Origin: Oscillospiraceae bacterium
Lineage (GTDB): Bacteria > Bacillota > Clostridia > Oscillospirales > Oscillospiraceae
Assembly: GCA_017516065.1 (NCBI GenBank)
Contig: JAFWDQ010000011.1
Location: 1-64,000, forward strand
Direction: 5' to 3'
DNA: 64,000 nucleotides
The translations under genes were made by a program, and so were the position numbers. The notes beneath the pieces were generated by a model. The model worked only from the letters and a program-made list of their open reading frames with translations. It was not told the origin of the DNA and searched no databases. This document shows, piece after piece, positions 33,180 to 42,500 of this stretch (position 1 is the stretch's first letter; each line of letters begins with the position of its first letter).

Positions 33180-34274
33180 TTACACGTTGAAGCGGAACAG
33201 GACCACGTCGCCGTCCTGCATGACGTACTCCTTGCCCTCGGAGCGGACCAGCCCCTTCTCTCTGGCCGCGGCCATGGAGCCGCCGCACTCGGCCAGGGCG
33301 GTGAAGGGGACCACCTCGGCCCGGATAAAGCCCCGCTCGAAGTCGGTGTGGATCTTGCCAGCTGCTTTGGGCGCCTTGGTACCGGCGGTGATGGTCCAGG
33401 CCCGGCATTCGTCCTCGCCGCAGGTGAGGAAGGAGATCAGGCCCAGCAGGGTATAGCTGGCCCGGATGAGCCGGTCCAGACCGGACTCGGTGACGCCCAG
33501 ATCCTCCAGGAACAGGACCCGGTCCTCCGGGTCCATGGCGGCGATATCCGCCTCCGTGCCGGCGCAGATGGGGATGACCTGGGCGTCCTCCCGCTCCGCG
33601 GCGGCGGCAACAGCCTGATAGTAGGCGTTGTCGGCATAGTGCTTGAAACCCTCCTCGTCCAGATTGGCGGCGAAGATGACGGGCTTGAGGGTCAGCAGAT
33701 CCGACGTCTCCAGGATCTCCCGGTCCTCCGGGGAGCAGTCGTAGCTCCGGGCGGAATGGCCGTCGTTGAGCCAGGCCAGCAGGCCCTTGAACACCTCGGC
33801 GGAGTGGAGGAATTTCTTGTCCCCCTTGCCGGCCCGGGTATCCTTGTCGATGCGCCGCTCCACCATCTCCATGTCCGCCATAACCAGCTCCAGATCGATG
33901 ATCTCGATGTCCCGGGCGGGATCACAGCCGCCCTCCACGTGGATGATGTTCTCATCGTCGAAGCAGCGGACCACGTGGACGATGGCGTCGGTCTCCCGGA
34001 TATTGGCCAGGAACTTGTTGCCCAGGCCCTCGCCCCGGGAGGCGCCCTTCACCAGACCGGCGATGTCCACGAATTCAATGACCGCGGGGGTCTTCTTTTT
34101 CGGGTTATAGTATTCCGCCAGCTGATCCAACCGCGCGTCCGGCACGGCCACCATGCCCACATTTGGCTCGATGGTGCAGAAGGGATAGTTGGCGGATTCC
34201 GCCCCGGCGGCGGTGATGGCGTTGAACAGGGTGCTCTTGCCCACATTGGGCAGCCCCACGATACCTAATTTCAT
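33180..34274 (-). CDS. ychF: redox-regulated ATPase YchF
   Basis: Obg-family P-loop protein, 364 aa, exactly the usual length. P-loop GLPNVGKS (7-14), the switch region [33 protein letters not shown], the altered G4 motif (AANLDEE instead of NKxD, typical of ATP-preferring YchF), and a C-terminal TGS-like domain with [20 protein letters not shown] and [14 protein letters not shown] at 34274 begins [10 protein letters not shown] with GGAG six bases before; upstream in-frame codons overlap the binding site. Ribosome-associated, linked to stress response. Confidence 0.97.
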   Translation of the reverse strand: MKLGIVGLPNVGKSTLFNAITAAGAESANYPFCTIEPNVGMVAVPDARLDQLAEYYNPKKKTPAVIEFVDIAGLVKGASRGEGLGNKFLANIRETDAIVHVVRCFDDENIIHVEGGCDPARDIEIIDLELVMADMEMVERRIDKDTRAGKGDKKFLHSAEVFKGLLAWLNDGHSARSYDCSPEDREILETSDLLTLKPVIFAANLDEEGFKHYADNAYYQAVAAAAEREDAQVIPICAGTEADIAAMDPEDRVLFLEDLGVTESGLDRLIRASYTLLGLISFLTCGEDECRAWTITAGTKAPKAAGKIHTDFERGFIRAEVVPFTALAECGGSMAAAREKGLVRSEGKEYVMQDGDVVLFRFNV

Positions 34275-34315
34275 ATCTATCTCCATCTCCTTTGATCCCA
34301 CGGATGACAGTTTGT

Positions 34316-34344
34316 ATTATAATACTCCCGCGTCATTCTTTCAA
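34316..34344 (-). promoter_or_regulatory. ychF promoter
   Basis: TTGAAA (34339-34344), 17 bp, perfect TATAAT (34316-34321). Confidence 0.82.
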
Positions 34345-34534
34345 TAGTTTCAATTACCCGATGATCGCCGAAATTATGATCGGGAGTCTCCCCGGCTGCG
34401 GATATGCTGGGTTATTTTGGTCTTTCAAAAAGCATGTTCGTTTCGGCGGACAAAGCCGCCGGGCAGTCAGACGCCCCCCGGTATTATCTCCGGCCGAAAA
34501 ACAGGGAAAAAGTGAGAAAAACCCTTGAAAATAC

Positions 34535-34563
34535 TTGATTTTTTACTGTAAATATAATATAGT
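34535..34563 (+). promoter_or_regulatory. promoter of the pilus locus
   Basis: TTGATT (34535-34540), 17 bp, TATAGT (34558-34563) in a markedly A+T-rich patch unlike the rest of the window. The implied leader is about 190 nt and includes homopolymeric A runs. Confidence 0.65.
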
Positions 34564-34604
34564 AAAAAAATAATTGCTATTAAAAAAAGAATGCCTGTCT
34601 GGCC

Positions 34605-34620
34605 ATTCGTTTAAATGAAT
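34605..34620. promoter_or_regulatory. possible operator palindrome in the pilus leader
   Basis: ATTCGTTTAAATGAAT is a 14/16 palindrome 40 bases downstream of the proposed -10. Could bind a repressor, or be chance in A+T-rich DNA. Confidence 0.3.
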
Positions 34621-34762
34621 AGTATGCGCTTTCGGCTCGCGTTTCGCAAGAAGGACCGCATATTATTCGCAGCTGCATTCATGCGCGTCGACTCCGTTTA
34701 CTGTAAAGAACGTCGGTCCCGTGACCGGCTGACTGCGGATACAGAGGAAGGGGGGATGGGAT

Positions 34763-35491
34763 TTGACGGAAAAAGAGTTGTCCAGGCTCCGCCGACCGGA
34801 GCTTCTTAAGATCATGCTGGAGCAGCAGAAGAAGATCCAGCAGCTGGAGAGCTTCAGGGCGTCGGCGGAAGAAGAGAAAAGAGGCAGCCCGCCTCCCGCC
34901 GCGGATGAGAAGGCGTTCCCGGAACTCCCGGCGCCGGAAACGCTGGAAACTGCTGCGGCACGGGCAAGATACCGTCGGCGTCTGGCTCGGATGATCAAAA
35001 ACACAGTCTTTACCCTGATTACCGTGGCTGCGGCGGCTGTGCTGGTGGCAGTGCTGCTGCTGCCCGTCCTTCAGATCTACGGCGCTTCCATGACTCCCAG
35101 CCTGGAGGAAGGGGACTACGTCCTTGCTCTCAAGGGAGGGAGCCTGGAGACCGGTGACATCGTGGCTTTCTACTACAACAACAAGGTCCTGGTGAAACGG
35201 GTCATCGGCCAGGCAGGCCAGTGGATCGATATCGGCGAGGACGGTACGGTCTACGTGGACAACGTGGCCATCGACGAGCCCTATCTGGCTGAGGGCGGCA
35301 AAGCCCTTGGAGAGTGCAATATCCTCCTGCCGTACCAGGTGCCGGAAGCCCGGATCTTCGTTATGGGAGATCACCGGGCGGTATCCATAGATTCCCGATC
35401 TACTGCCGTCGGGTGCGTATCCGAGGAACAGCTGGTGGGCCATGTGGTCTTTCGGGTGTGGCCCCTGAACCGCATAGGAGCGGTAACGTAA
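34763..35491 (+). CDS. type I signal peptidase of the pilus locus
   Basis: Membrane-bound leader peptidase, 242 aa. An unusual ~75-residue cytoplasmic N-terminus (helical ELSRLRRPELLKIMLEQQKK, then Pro/Ala-rich) precedes one transmembrane helix (~80-103). The catalytic domain has Ser109 in GASMTPSLEEGDYVL and Lys145 in KVLVKRVIGQ, plus GDHRAVSIDSR near the C-terminus. TTG at 34763 is used, with a purine-rich GGAAGGGGGGAT upstream and no in-frame ATG. First gene of the pilus locus, so probably dedicated to pilin processing, as in other Gram-positive pilus islands. Confidence 0.92.
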   Translation: MTEKELSRLRRPELLKIMLEQQKKIQQLESFRASAEEEKRGSPPPAADEKAFPELPAPETLETAAARARYRRRLARMIKNTVFTLITVAAAAVLVAVLLLPVLQIYGASMTPSLEEGDYVLALKGGSLETGDIVAFYYNNKVLVKRVIGQAGQWIDIGEDGTVYVDNVAIDEPYLAEGGKALGECNILLPYQVPEARIFVMGDHRAVSIDSRSTAVGCVSEEQLVGHVVFRVWPLNRIGAVT

Positions 35492-35562
35492 CGCTTAAAA
35501 TACTTAAAATAAATATATATCATCTCATCAAACATCAAAAAACAAAAAGGTGGAGAAAGAGA

Positions 35563-36999
35563 ATGAAGATCATGAAAAAGCTGATTTCCCTTACTCTGGT
35601 GGCAGCGCTGGTGCTGGCACTCAGCGTGACGGCGCTGGCGGATAAAAACGACAGCATCACCGTCACCAACGCCAAAGAAGGCGAGACGTACGAGATCTAC
35701 AAGATGTTTGACCTGACGGTCAATAACGAGGAAGAGCCCACGGCCTATTCGTATACGGTGAATTCCGCATGGGCGGATTTTTTCAAGGCGCCCGTTGAGG
35801 GCGATCCGGGAGAGGAAGCCGGCCCGGGCTATCAGTATGTGACGATCAATAACGAGGGGTATGTCACGGAGATTTCCGACGCGGCCGCCCTCGCGAAAGA
35901 GGCCGCCGCATGGACGGGCAAGCCTGCGCACACGGACAGCGCAACGGTCGGCGCAGGTGCGACGACGGCTGTCTTTTCCGGTCTGGAGGACGGTTACTGG
36001 CTGATCACCTCCACCCTCGGCACGTTCGCCATGGCGGCGACCACGCCGGACAATGAAAACGTAACAATCAATGAAAAGAACCCGGAAGACACGATCACAA
36101 AGCAGGTCAAGGAAGACAGCTCGGGCAGCTATAGTTCCGGCAACGACGCCCAGATCGGCGATACACTGGAGTTCAAGTCCGTCGTGTCGATCGTCAAGGG
36201 CACCCGCAACGTGGTCGTTCACGATGAGATGGATAACGGTCTTACCTATACCCCCGGCAGCGTCGCGATCGATGGACTGACGGAGGGTACGGAGTATACC
36301 CTCAACGAGGCCCCCACTGACGGGCATGCCTTTGACATCACGTTTACGCAGTCCTGGATCGACGGACTCGACTTCGGAGAGGCCGGTTACGTCGAGTACG
36401 AGATCACGTACAAGGCCGTTCTCAACGAAAATGCGGTAAACGTGGACGGAAACACCGTCACGCTTGTCGACGTGAAGAACAAGACCCAGGTGTCTTTCGG
36501 TAACGGAGCGGTGAGTACGGCTGCGACCACCACGACCGATACGCATAAGTTCAACGTTTTCAAGCATGCCACCGGTGAGACCGCAAATCTTCCCGGCGCG
36601 GTGTTCTCCCTTCTGAAGGGCACCGGCGAGGGCCAGACAGTGGTCAAGCTTATCAAGCTGAACGATACCAACTACCGTGTGGCGAATGGGAACGAGGACG
36701 GCGCGGTGGAGACGTTCACCACCGTTGCCGCCGGCGACATCGTGATCTGGGGCGTTGACGCGGACGACGATTATGCGCTCCACGAGGTCAGCCCCCCGAC
36801 CGGCTATAATACTTTGCCCACGGACAAAGAGGTCACCGTTGCCAGCGGCGACAACACCCGCGTCGACATTGAGAACAAGAGCGGCAGCGAACTGCCTTCC
36901 ACCGGCGGCATGGGCACCAAGATCTTCTATGTCATCGGCGCGGTGCTGGTCATCGGCGCAGGCGGCCTCCTGATTTCCCGCAAGCGCGCGGGCGAGTAA
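35563..36999 (+). CDS. LPXTG major (backbone) pilin
   Basis: 478-aa sortase substrate. A signal peptide (ends near ALA, 26) is followed by a SpaA/FimA-type pilin body. The conventional YPK-like pilin motif seems replaced by VTINEKN (near 168-174), whose lysine is the candidate cross-linking residue. A CnaB-like domain near the C-terminus has the E-box YALHEVSPPTGY for an intramolecular isopeptide bond. The sorting signal is LPSTG (444-448), hydrophobic helix and RKRAGE tail. ATG at 35563 follows AGGTGGAG. Just upstream of the class C sortase; order and size suggest backbone subunit. Confidence 0.92.
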   Translation: MKIMKKLISLTLVAALVLALSVTALADKNDSITVTNAKEGETYEIYKMFDLTVNNEEEPTAYSYTVNSAWADFFKAPVEGDPGEEAGPGYQYVTINNEGYVTEISDAAALAKEAAAWTGKPAHTDSATVGAGATTAVFSGLEDGYWLITSTLGTFAMAATTPDNENVTINEKNPEDTITKQVKEDSSGSYSSGNDAQIGDTLEFKSVVSIVKGTRNVVVHDEMDNGLTYTPGSVAIDGLTEGTEYTLNEAPTDGHAFDITFTQSWIDGLDFGEAGYVEYEITYKAVLNENAVNVDGNTVTLVDVKNKTQVSFGNGAVSTAATTTTDTHKFNVFKHATGETANLPGAVFSLLKGTGEGQTVVKLIKLNDTNYRVANGNEDGAVETFTTVAAGDIVIWGVDADDDYALHEVSPPTGYNTLPTDKEVTVASGDNTRVDIENKSGSELPSTGGMGTKIFYVIGAVLVIGAGGLLISRKRAGE

Positions 37000-37023
37000 A
37001 CGCCCTGACAGCGAGGCCCTGAG

Positions 37024-37872
37024 ATGAAAAAGAACCGCGGCTCCACCGTGCTCCTGTCGGCGCTTCTGCTGATAGGTCTGGCGCTGCTTCTGTATCCCAA
37101 GGTCAGCAACTGGTGGAATTCCTTCCACCAGACCCAGGCCATCCTGTCCTACACCGACGCGGTGGCCAACCTCTCCAATGAGGACTATGACAGCATCCTG
37201 GTCTCCGCCCGGGACTATAACGCCCGGCTGGGAGCGTCCGGGAGCGGCACGAGGCTGACCGAAGCCCAGCAGGCCGACTATGCGGCCCAGCTGGATCCCC
37301 AGGGGACGGGGGTCATGTGTACCATTGATATCCCGTCCATCGGCTGCCGCCTGCCCGTCTATCACGGCACGGAGGAGGCGGTGCTCCAGGTGGCGGTAGG
37401 CCATCTGGAGTGGACGAGCCTTCCGGTAGGCGGGGCGGGGACCCACACCGTTTTCTCCGGCCACCGGGGCCTTCCCAGCGCCCGGCTTTTTACGGATATC
37501 GACCGGATGGTGGAGGGGGATCTCTTCCGCATCAGCGTTCTGGGAGAGACCCTGACCTATGAGGTCGATCAGATCCTCATTGTCCTGCCGGAGGAAGTCC
37601 AGGCGCTCTATCCCGTACCCGGAGAGGATCTGTGTACGCTGGTGACCTGTACGCCTTACGGTGTCAATACCCACCGCCTTCTGGTCCGGGGCCATCGGGT
37701 CCCCAACGAGATCGCGGACGATCCGACACGGGTCACCGCGGACGGCGTCCAGGTGGAGCCGGTCATTGTGGCGCTGGCGGTGGGCATACCGCTTCTGGCG
37801 ATACTGCTGTGTGTCCAGCTGCTGGGCGACCGCAGAAGGCGGAACGCCTATTGGGACGAGGATGATGATTGA
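37024..37872 (+). CDS. class C (pilin polymerising) sortase
   Basis: 282-aa transpeptidase that joins pilins through LPXTG threonine to a pilin lysine. N-terminal helix (~9-24), catalytic His147 (FSGHRG), Cys209 (TLVTCTPYG) and Arg218 (NTHRLLVRG), then a C-terminal transmembrane helix (~245-268). The TCTPYGxNxHRLLVRG signature plus the C-terminal anchor place it in class C. A canonical lid motif (DPW/DPF) is not obvious in ~45-70. It starts 24 bases after the pilin stop, in the same transcript. Confidence 0.96.
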   Translation: MKKNRGSTVLLSALLLIGLALLLYPKVSNWWNSFHQTQAILSYTDAVANLSNEDYDSILVSARDYNARLGASGSGTRLTEAQQADYAAQLDPQGTGVMCTIDIPSIGCRLPVYHGTEEAVLQVAVGHLEWTSLPVGGAGTHTVFSGHRGLPSARLFTDIDRMVEGDLFRISVLGETLTYEVDQILIVLPEEVQALYPVPGEDLCTLVTCTPYGVNTHRLLVRGHRVPNEIADDPTRVTADGVQVEPVIVALAVGIPLLAILLCVQLLGDRRRRNAYWDEDDD

Positions 37873-37924
37873 CGCAAACGGTCGGTGACGCCGTCATGCG
37901 ATTTCCCGCAAAGGAGGATGACCC

Positions 37925-38968
37925 ATGGAAAAGTTCAAACGGACGGCCGCGTGCCTGCTGGGGCTTCTCCTGGCGGTGTCGATCCTGGGAACGGTGCCTG
38001 CCCAGGCAGGCTACGACAGCAGCGGGACGGGATACATCCAGCTGACGGTGGAGTATCATCCGAACGGTCTGGATCCCACCATGCCCACCGACGACGAGAG
38101 CATCCAGGCAAAGGGCTACCGTCTCTATCAGATCGCGGACCTCAACGAGACCAGAGACGGATTCGTCCTCCGGGAGAAATACACAGACATGGTGGCGACC
38201 GCTATTCCCACCACCTATACCCCGTTCAATGTCTATGAGCGCGCTTCCTCCGACGTGATCCGGCACATCGGGGAGTATATCAACCAGCGCTCTCCGGATA
38301 TCGAGCCGGATTACGCCGCGGCCATGGTGAACGGCCGGGCGCAGTTCACCGATCTGCCCGAGGGCCTGTATCTGGGCACCGGCGCGCAGATCGTCTGCAA
38401 AGGATACACCTATACGCCCATCCCGTTCCTGATCTGCCTGCCCTATATGGCGGCGGACGGACAGGAGGTCCCGGATGGATCCGACGTGACCCCCGGGGTG
38501 GAGTATAACGACCTGATCGTAAACGTGAAGTACGTCCGCACGGGCGGCGGCAGCAGCGGCGGCGGAGGCGGAGGCGGCAATCCTCAGCCGGATCCGCCGG
38601 GACCGCCCGATAATCCGGATCCCCCAAGCCCCCCGGACGATCCCGACCAGCCGGTTCCCCCGGACAATCCGAATCCGCCGGGACAGCCTGACAATCCTGA
38701 TCCGTCGGGACCGTCCGACAATCCGGACCCGGATTCGCCGGCATCTCCCGATGAGCCGGTGCCGGTGGATATTAACCCCGACGAGCCGGTGCCGGTGGAC
38801 GTTATTCCCGACGAGCCCACACCCCCCGGCCCGACAGATCCGGCTGCCCCGGCGCAGGAGGACAGACTTCCCCAGACGGGACAGCTGTGGTGGCCGGTGC
38901 CGATGCTTGCCGCCGCCGGCGTGGTCTTGACCGTTCTGGGCCTGTGGGGCCGCAGGAGAGCGGAATGA
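37925..38968 (+). CDS. LPXTG minor pilin (basal or accessory), proline-rich
   Basis: 347-aa secreted protein. Signal peptide to about AQA (28), a beta-rich pilin-like domain (YIQLTVEYHPNGLD ... KGYRLYQIADLN ... PEGLYLGTGAQIV, ~35-200), then a Gly run and a PD/NP-rich stalk (~205-305) suited to crossing the cell wall, and the sorting signal LPQTG (315-319), helix and RRRAE tail. The stalk next to the anchor is typical of basal pilins. ATG at 37925 follows AAGGAGG; the stop overlaps the next sortase start (ATGA). Confidence 0.88.
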   Translation: MEKFKRTAACLLGLLLAVSILGTVPAQAGYDSSGTGYIQLTVEYHPNGLDPTMPTDDESIQAKGYRLYQIADLNETRDGFVLREKYTDMVATAIPTTYTPFNVYERASSDVIRHIGEYINQRSPDIEPDYAAAMVNGRAQFTDLPEGLYLGTGAQIVCKGYTYTPIPFLICLPYMAADGQEVPDGSDVTPGVEYNDLIVNVKYVRTGGGSSGGGGGGGNPQPDPPGPPDNPDPPSPPDDPDQPVPPDNPNPPGQPDNPDPSGPSDNPDPDSPASPDEPVPVDINPDEPVPVDVIPDEPTPPGPTDPAAPAQEDRLPQTGQLWWPVPMLAAAGVVLTVLGLWGRRRAE

Positions 38969-39561
38969 AGCGGCGGCTTTGGACGGCGGTGACCGTTTTC
39001 GGGCTTGTCCTTCTGGTAGCCGCGGCGGGGCTGACGATAGGAAACGTTCACGCCGACCGGCAGGCTGCCCGGTCCCGGGACAGTCTGCTGCAGGAGATCT
39101 CGGCGGCCATGCCCCAATCCGACGGCGAGCCGGAGACGGAAGATGCGGCAGAAGACCCTTTGCAGTTTGACGTGCCCGCCGTTTCCATCGACGGACAATC
39201 CGTCATGGGGGCCGTCTTCTTCCCGACTCTGAGTCTGGAGCTGCCGGTGCTGGCGGAGTACGATCTGCCGTCCCTGCGTATCGCTCCGGCCGTATTCAGC
39301 GGGACCCCGGAGGGAGAAGACCTGGTGATCTGCGGCCACAACTACCGGTCCCATTTCGGGCCGCTGAACCAGCTGGCCCGGGGCGACGAGGTTTTTCTGA
39401 AGACCATGGACGGCACGGTTTACCGATATGAGGTCTCGGCCACGGAGATCGTCAGCCCGCTGGCGGTGGAGGACGTCGTCGGCGGCGCGTGGGACCTGAC
39501 TCTTTTCACCTGCACCATGGGCGGGCAGACCCGTTTTGTGGTGCGGTGCGATCTTGCTTGA
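38965..39561 (+). CDS. second sortase, class unresolved
   Basis: 198-aa single-anchor sortase. N-terminal helix (~8-26), an acidic linker, and the sortase core with His125 (CGHNYRSHFG), Cys183 (LTLFTCTMGG) and Arg190 (TRFVVRC). No C-terminal membrane segment, so not class C. It is short with a B- or D-like TLFTC signature. ATG at 38965 overlaps the minor pilin stop by four bases; a longer frame to 38887 is rejected. Likely roles are attaching the basal pilin to the wall or adding the adhesin. Confidence 0.92.
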   Translation: MKRRLWTAVTVFGLVLLVAAAGLTIGNVHADRQAARSRDSLLQEISAAMPQSDGEPETEDAAEDPLQFDVPAVSIDGQSVMGAVFFPTLSLELPVLAEYDLPSLRIAPAVFSGTPEGEDLVICGHNYRSHFGPLNQLARGDEVFLKTMDGTVYRYEVSATEIVSPLAVEDVVGGAWDLTLFTCTMGGQTRFVVRCDLA

Positions 39562-39599
39562 CGACTTGGATTTGAATTTTCAGGAACAGGGGAATTGCT

Positions 39600-42500
39600 A
39601 TGCGCAAGCTTTTCAATCTGCTGCTGAAAAACAGAATACGCAGAAGCCTTGCGCTGGTGCTTGCCGTTGTGGTGACTTTCACCACCGCATACGCCATGGT
39701 TCTCCCTGCCATCACCCTTGAGCAGGAGCAGGCGGAAACCATGGCGGGGGTGGATTTGGGCCGCGGCGACCGTGAGACGTCCCTCGAAGACGATTCTGGA
39801 GAGGCTCCGGCCGCCGAAAGCGCCGACGATGCGCCGGAGGAGTCCGGAACGATGGCCTTCGACGCTCAGACGGAAGAGACCGTGGACGGAGAGACCTGCA
39901 CCATGCAGGTCCACGCGGAGGCCGACACCGGCACCTTCCCGGAGGGCACCACCATGTCCGTGACGTCCGTCACGGACGAGACCGTTCTGGATACCATCGG
40001 CCAGGCGGTGGAGGGAGAGGTTTCCGGAGTCCACGCCGTGGAGATTACCTTTGAGGATACCGACGGCGGGAAGGTCCGGCCCCAGGAGGGCAATACCGTT
40101 CAGGTGACCCTTGCTTCCGATGCGGTCCCTGCCGGGGATGAGACCGCCGTGGTGCAGTATATGGAAGAGGGGGAAGACGCCGAGGAGATCCCGGTCCAGG
40201 AGGACCCGGAGCTCCAGGCGGAGCCCGCTCTTCCCATGGATCCCGAGAGCGCCGTGACCTTTGAGGCGGAGCTTGAGACGGAGGAGCCTGCGGTTTACGC
40301 CCTCGTGACCACCGTCCCGGAGGAGACAGATCCGTCGGAGACAGAGATGGCAGCGGAGACCGCAGATGCCGAAGGATTTGCCGGCGGGGAACAGGAAGAC
40401 CCGGCGGAATCCCAGCCGGACAGTATCCGCCAGGAGAACTCCGACCCGGAGGTCCAGACCGCCGAAGAAGAGACGCTCCAGCTGCCGGAGGCAGTCTGCG
40501 AAGCGGTGAATGAAGCGGTGGACGCATTGATGGAGATGACCCTTGAGGAGAGCATTCTGGCCTCCGACGGACATACCTATCAGATCGCCGTGATCTGCGG
40601 CGCGGATGCCGGCATATCGGAGGGAGCTGAGCTGGAGGTCTACGAGATCCGGGATGCCACCGTCGCTTACGACAAGTATGTGGAAGACACAGCGGAAACC
40701 CTGGGCGTGGAAGCTGAGTCTATTTCCTTTGCCCGATTCTTCGATATCAGCATCGTGCAGGACGGGGAAAAGATCCAGCCCCAGGAGTCGGTGAAGGTGA
40801 GGATCGAGCTGACGGACGAACTGACCCGGGAGCAAGAGGTAAAAGCGGTCCACTTTGCCGACACAGACGAGACGGAGGTGCTGGAGGCAGAGATCAGCGC
40901 TGCCCGCGACGAAGCCATGGAGAGCGCGATTACGTTTGACGCCAGCGGCTTCTCCGTGTACGGCATCGTGACGCTGGAGTCCCTGGACGAACTGGACGGA
41001 CAGACCTACGGCATCGTGAACAACCAGAACACAGTATCCGGCACCGCCGTTACGTCGAGCGCCTACAGCGACGGGAACCAGCTCCTGGGCAAGGTCATGA
41101 CGGTGCGCGTCGAGCCGGTAAAACGGACGGAAAACGTCTTTGTTGCAAAAGACAGCGAAATTACCATGTGGACTTTCAACGCCATCAGCGGAGAGCAGGG
41201 GTACTACATTTCCACGGTAGTTGACGGTGCGCTGAAATATCTGAGCATCAGCGGTTCCGCCGTGAAGCTGGTGGATGAGATAGACGCCACCTGCAAGATC
41301 CTCGTGACCCCCGGGACTGGGAACTATACCGGGAAATACAAGCTGTCCAGCAGCAGCGGAGCGATGAGCTTGTCCAGCGGCAGATTCAAAGCGGTAGGCA
41401 GAACGACGAACAATGCCAGCGTCTGGATGAACTTTGCGGAGCTGTCTGATTTGAATGAGGAGGACTTTGTCACCTATACGGCGACGAAGGTCAGCGTTTC
41501 CGGGACCGTCGGCGACGACGGAGTGATGGACTACGACGTCGAGAACGGCGACGCCGTGATCATTTACACCCGATTCTGGAACAACGACACCCTGCGGTAC
41601 GATTACTACGCCATCGACTATGACGGCATGCTGATCAAGGCCTATGAGAGCGGCGACACCATCTCCTGGGTGGGAAGCAGAGTCAACACCATGCTGTGGG
41701 ATTTCACGGAGTATTATTACGAGGGGACGACGACGCCGAACTACTACTATGAGCTGCAGAACCAATACTCCGGGAAGTATATCGCCCCGCAGGTATCCGG
41801 AGACAGCGTCCTGTCTGACAACACCATCGGCATCAACCTCAACGGCCGCCGGAACGGGGAGTATACCACCACGATCCTGGCCTGGGACGATCCGTATTAC
41901 GACTACGCCTCCCTGAAGATTCTGAACGGGGAGCTGATCTCGGCTCCCCTTGCCAAGGCGGACGTCTTCTATTTTGCCAAGATGACGGTATCGGAGCCGG
42001 GGGAAGCGGAGCTGACGCAGGTCGCGACCATCGACAGCAAACCCTTCGGCATCACCCTGCGGATGCAGGACTATGGAAACATAACCTCGTCCAACCGTTC
42101 TCAGGAGCAGCTCGACGTCCTCGGGAATACGCCTTACAATCAGTGGACCGGCTCCCCGGGATTGCTGTACAAGAATCTGGTCGGGGACTATCCGCAGGTA
42201 AAGGGAACGCAGCGTTCGCTGGGAGAACTCTACAGTAACGCCATGGAGGTCAACCAGCAGTTCCTTCTGAGCACCTACAATGAGACCGGCTACTTTGAAT
42301 TCGACAGCACGCAGAACTTTGCCCATCTGATCACAAGTGAAGACGACTACTGGTACGGACGGGAGAGTCCGAGCGGCGGGACCTACGGGATCGGAGATTT
42401 CGTGATCTATGATCAGATCGCCACGACCTCCGAGGGTGGAAAAGAGACGCTGAAGCACGGCCAGTTCTTCCCCTACAATGATCTGATGGTCAAAAACTCC

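Noticed and set aside
34620..34762. Small gene before the signal peptidase (MNSMRFRLAFRKKD...)
   Set aside because: No ribosome binding site and no conserved features; lies in the leader and overlaps the signal peptidase start.
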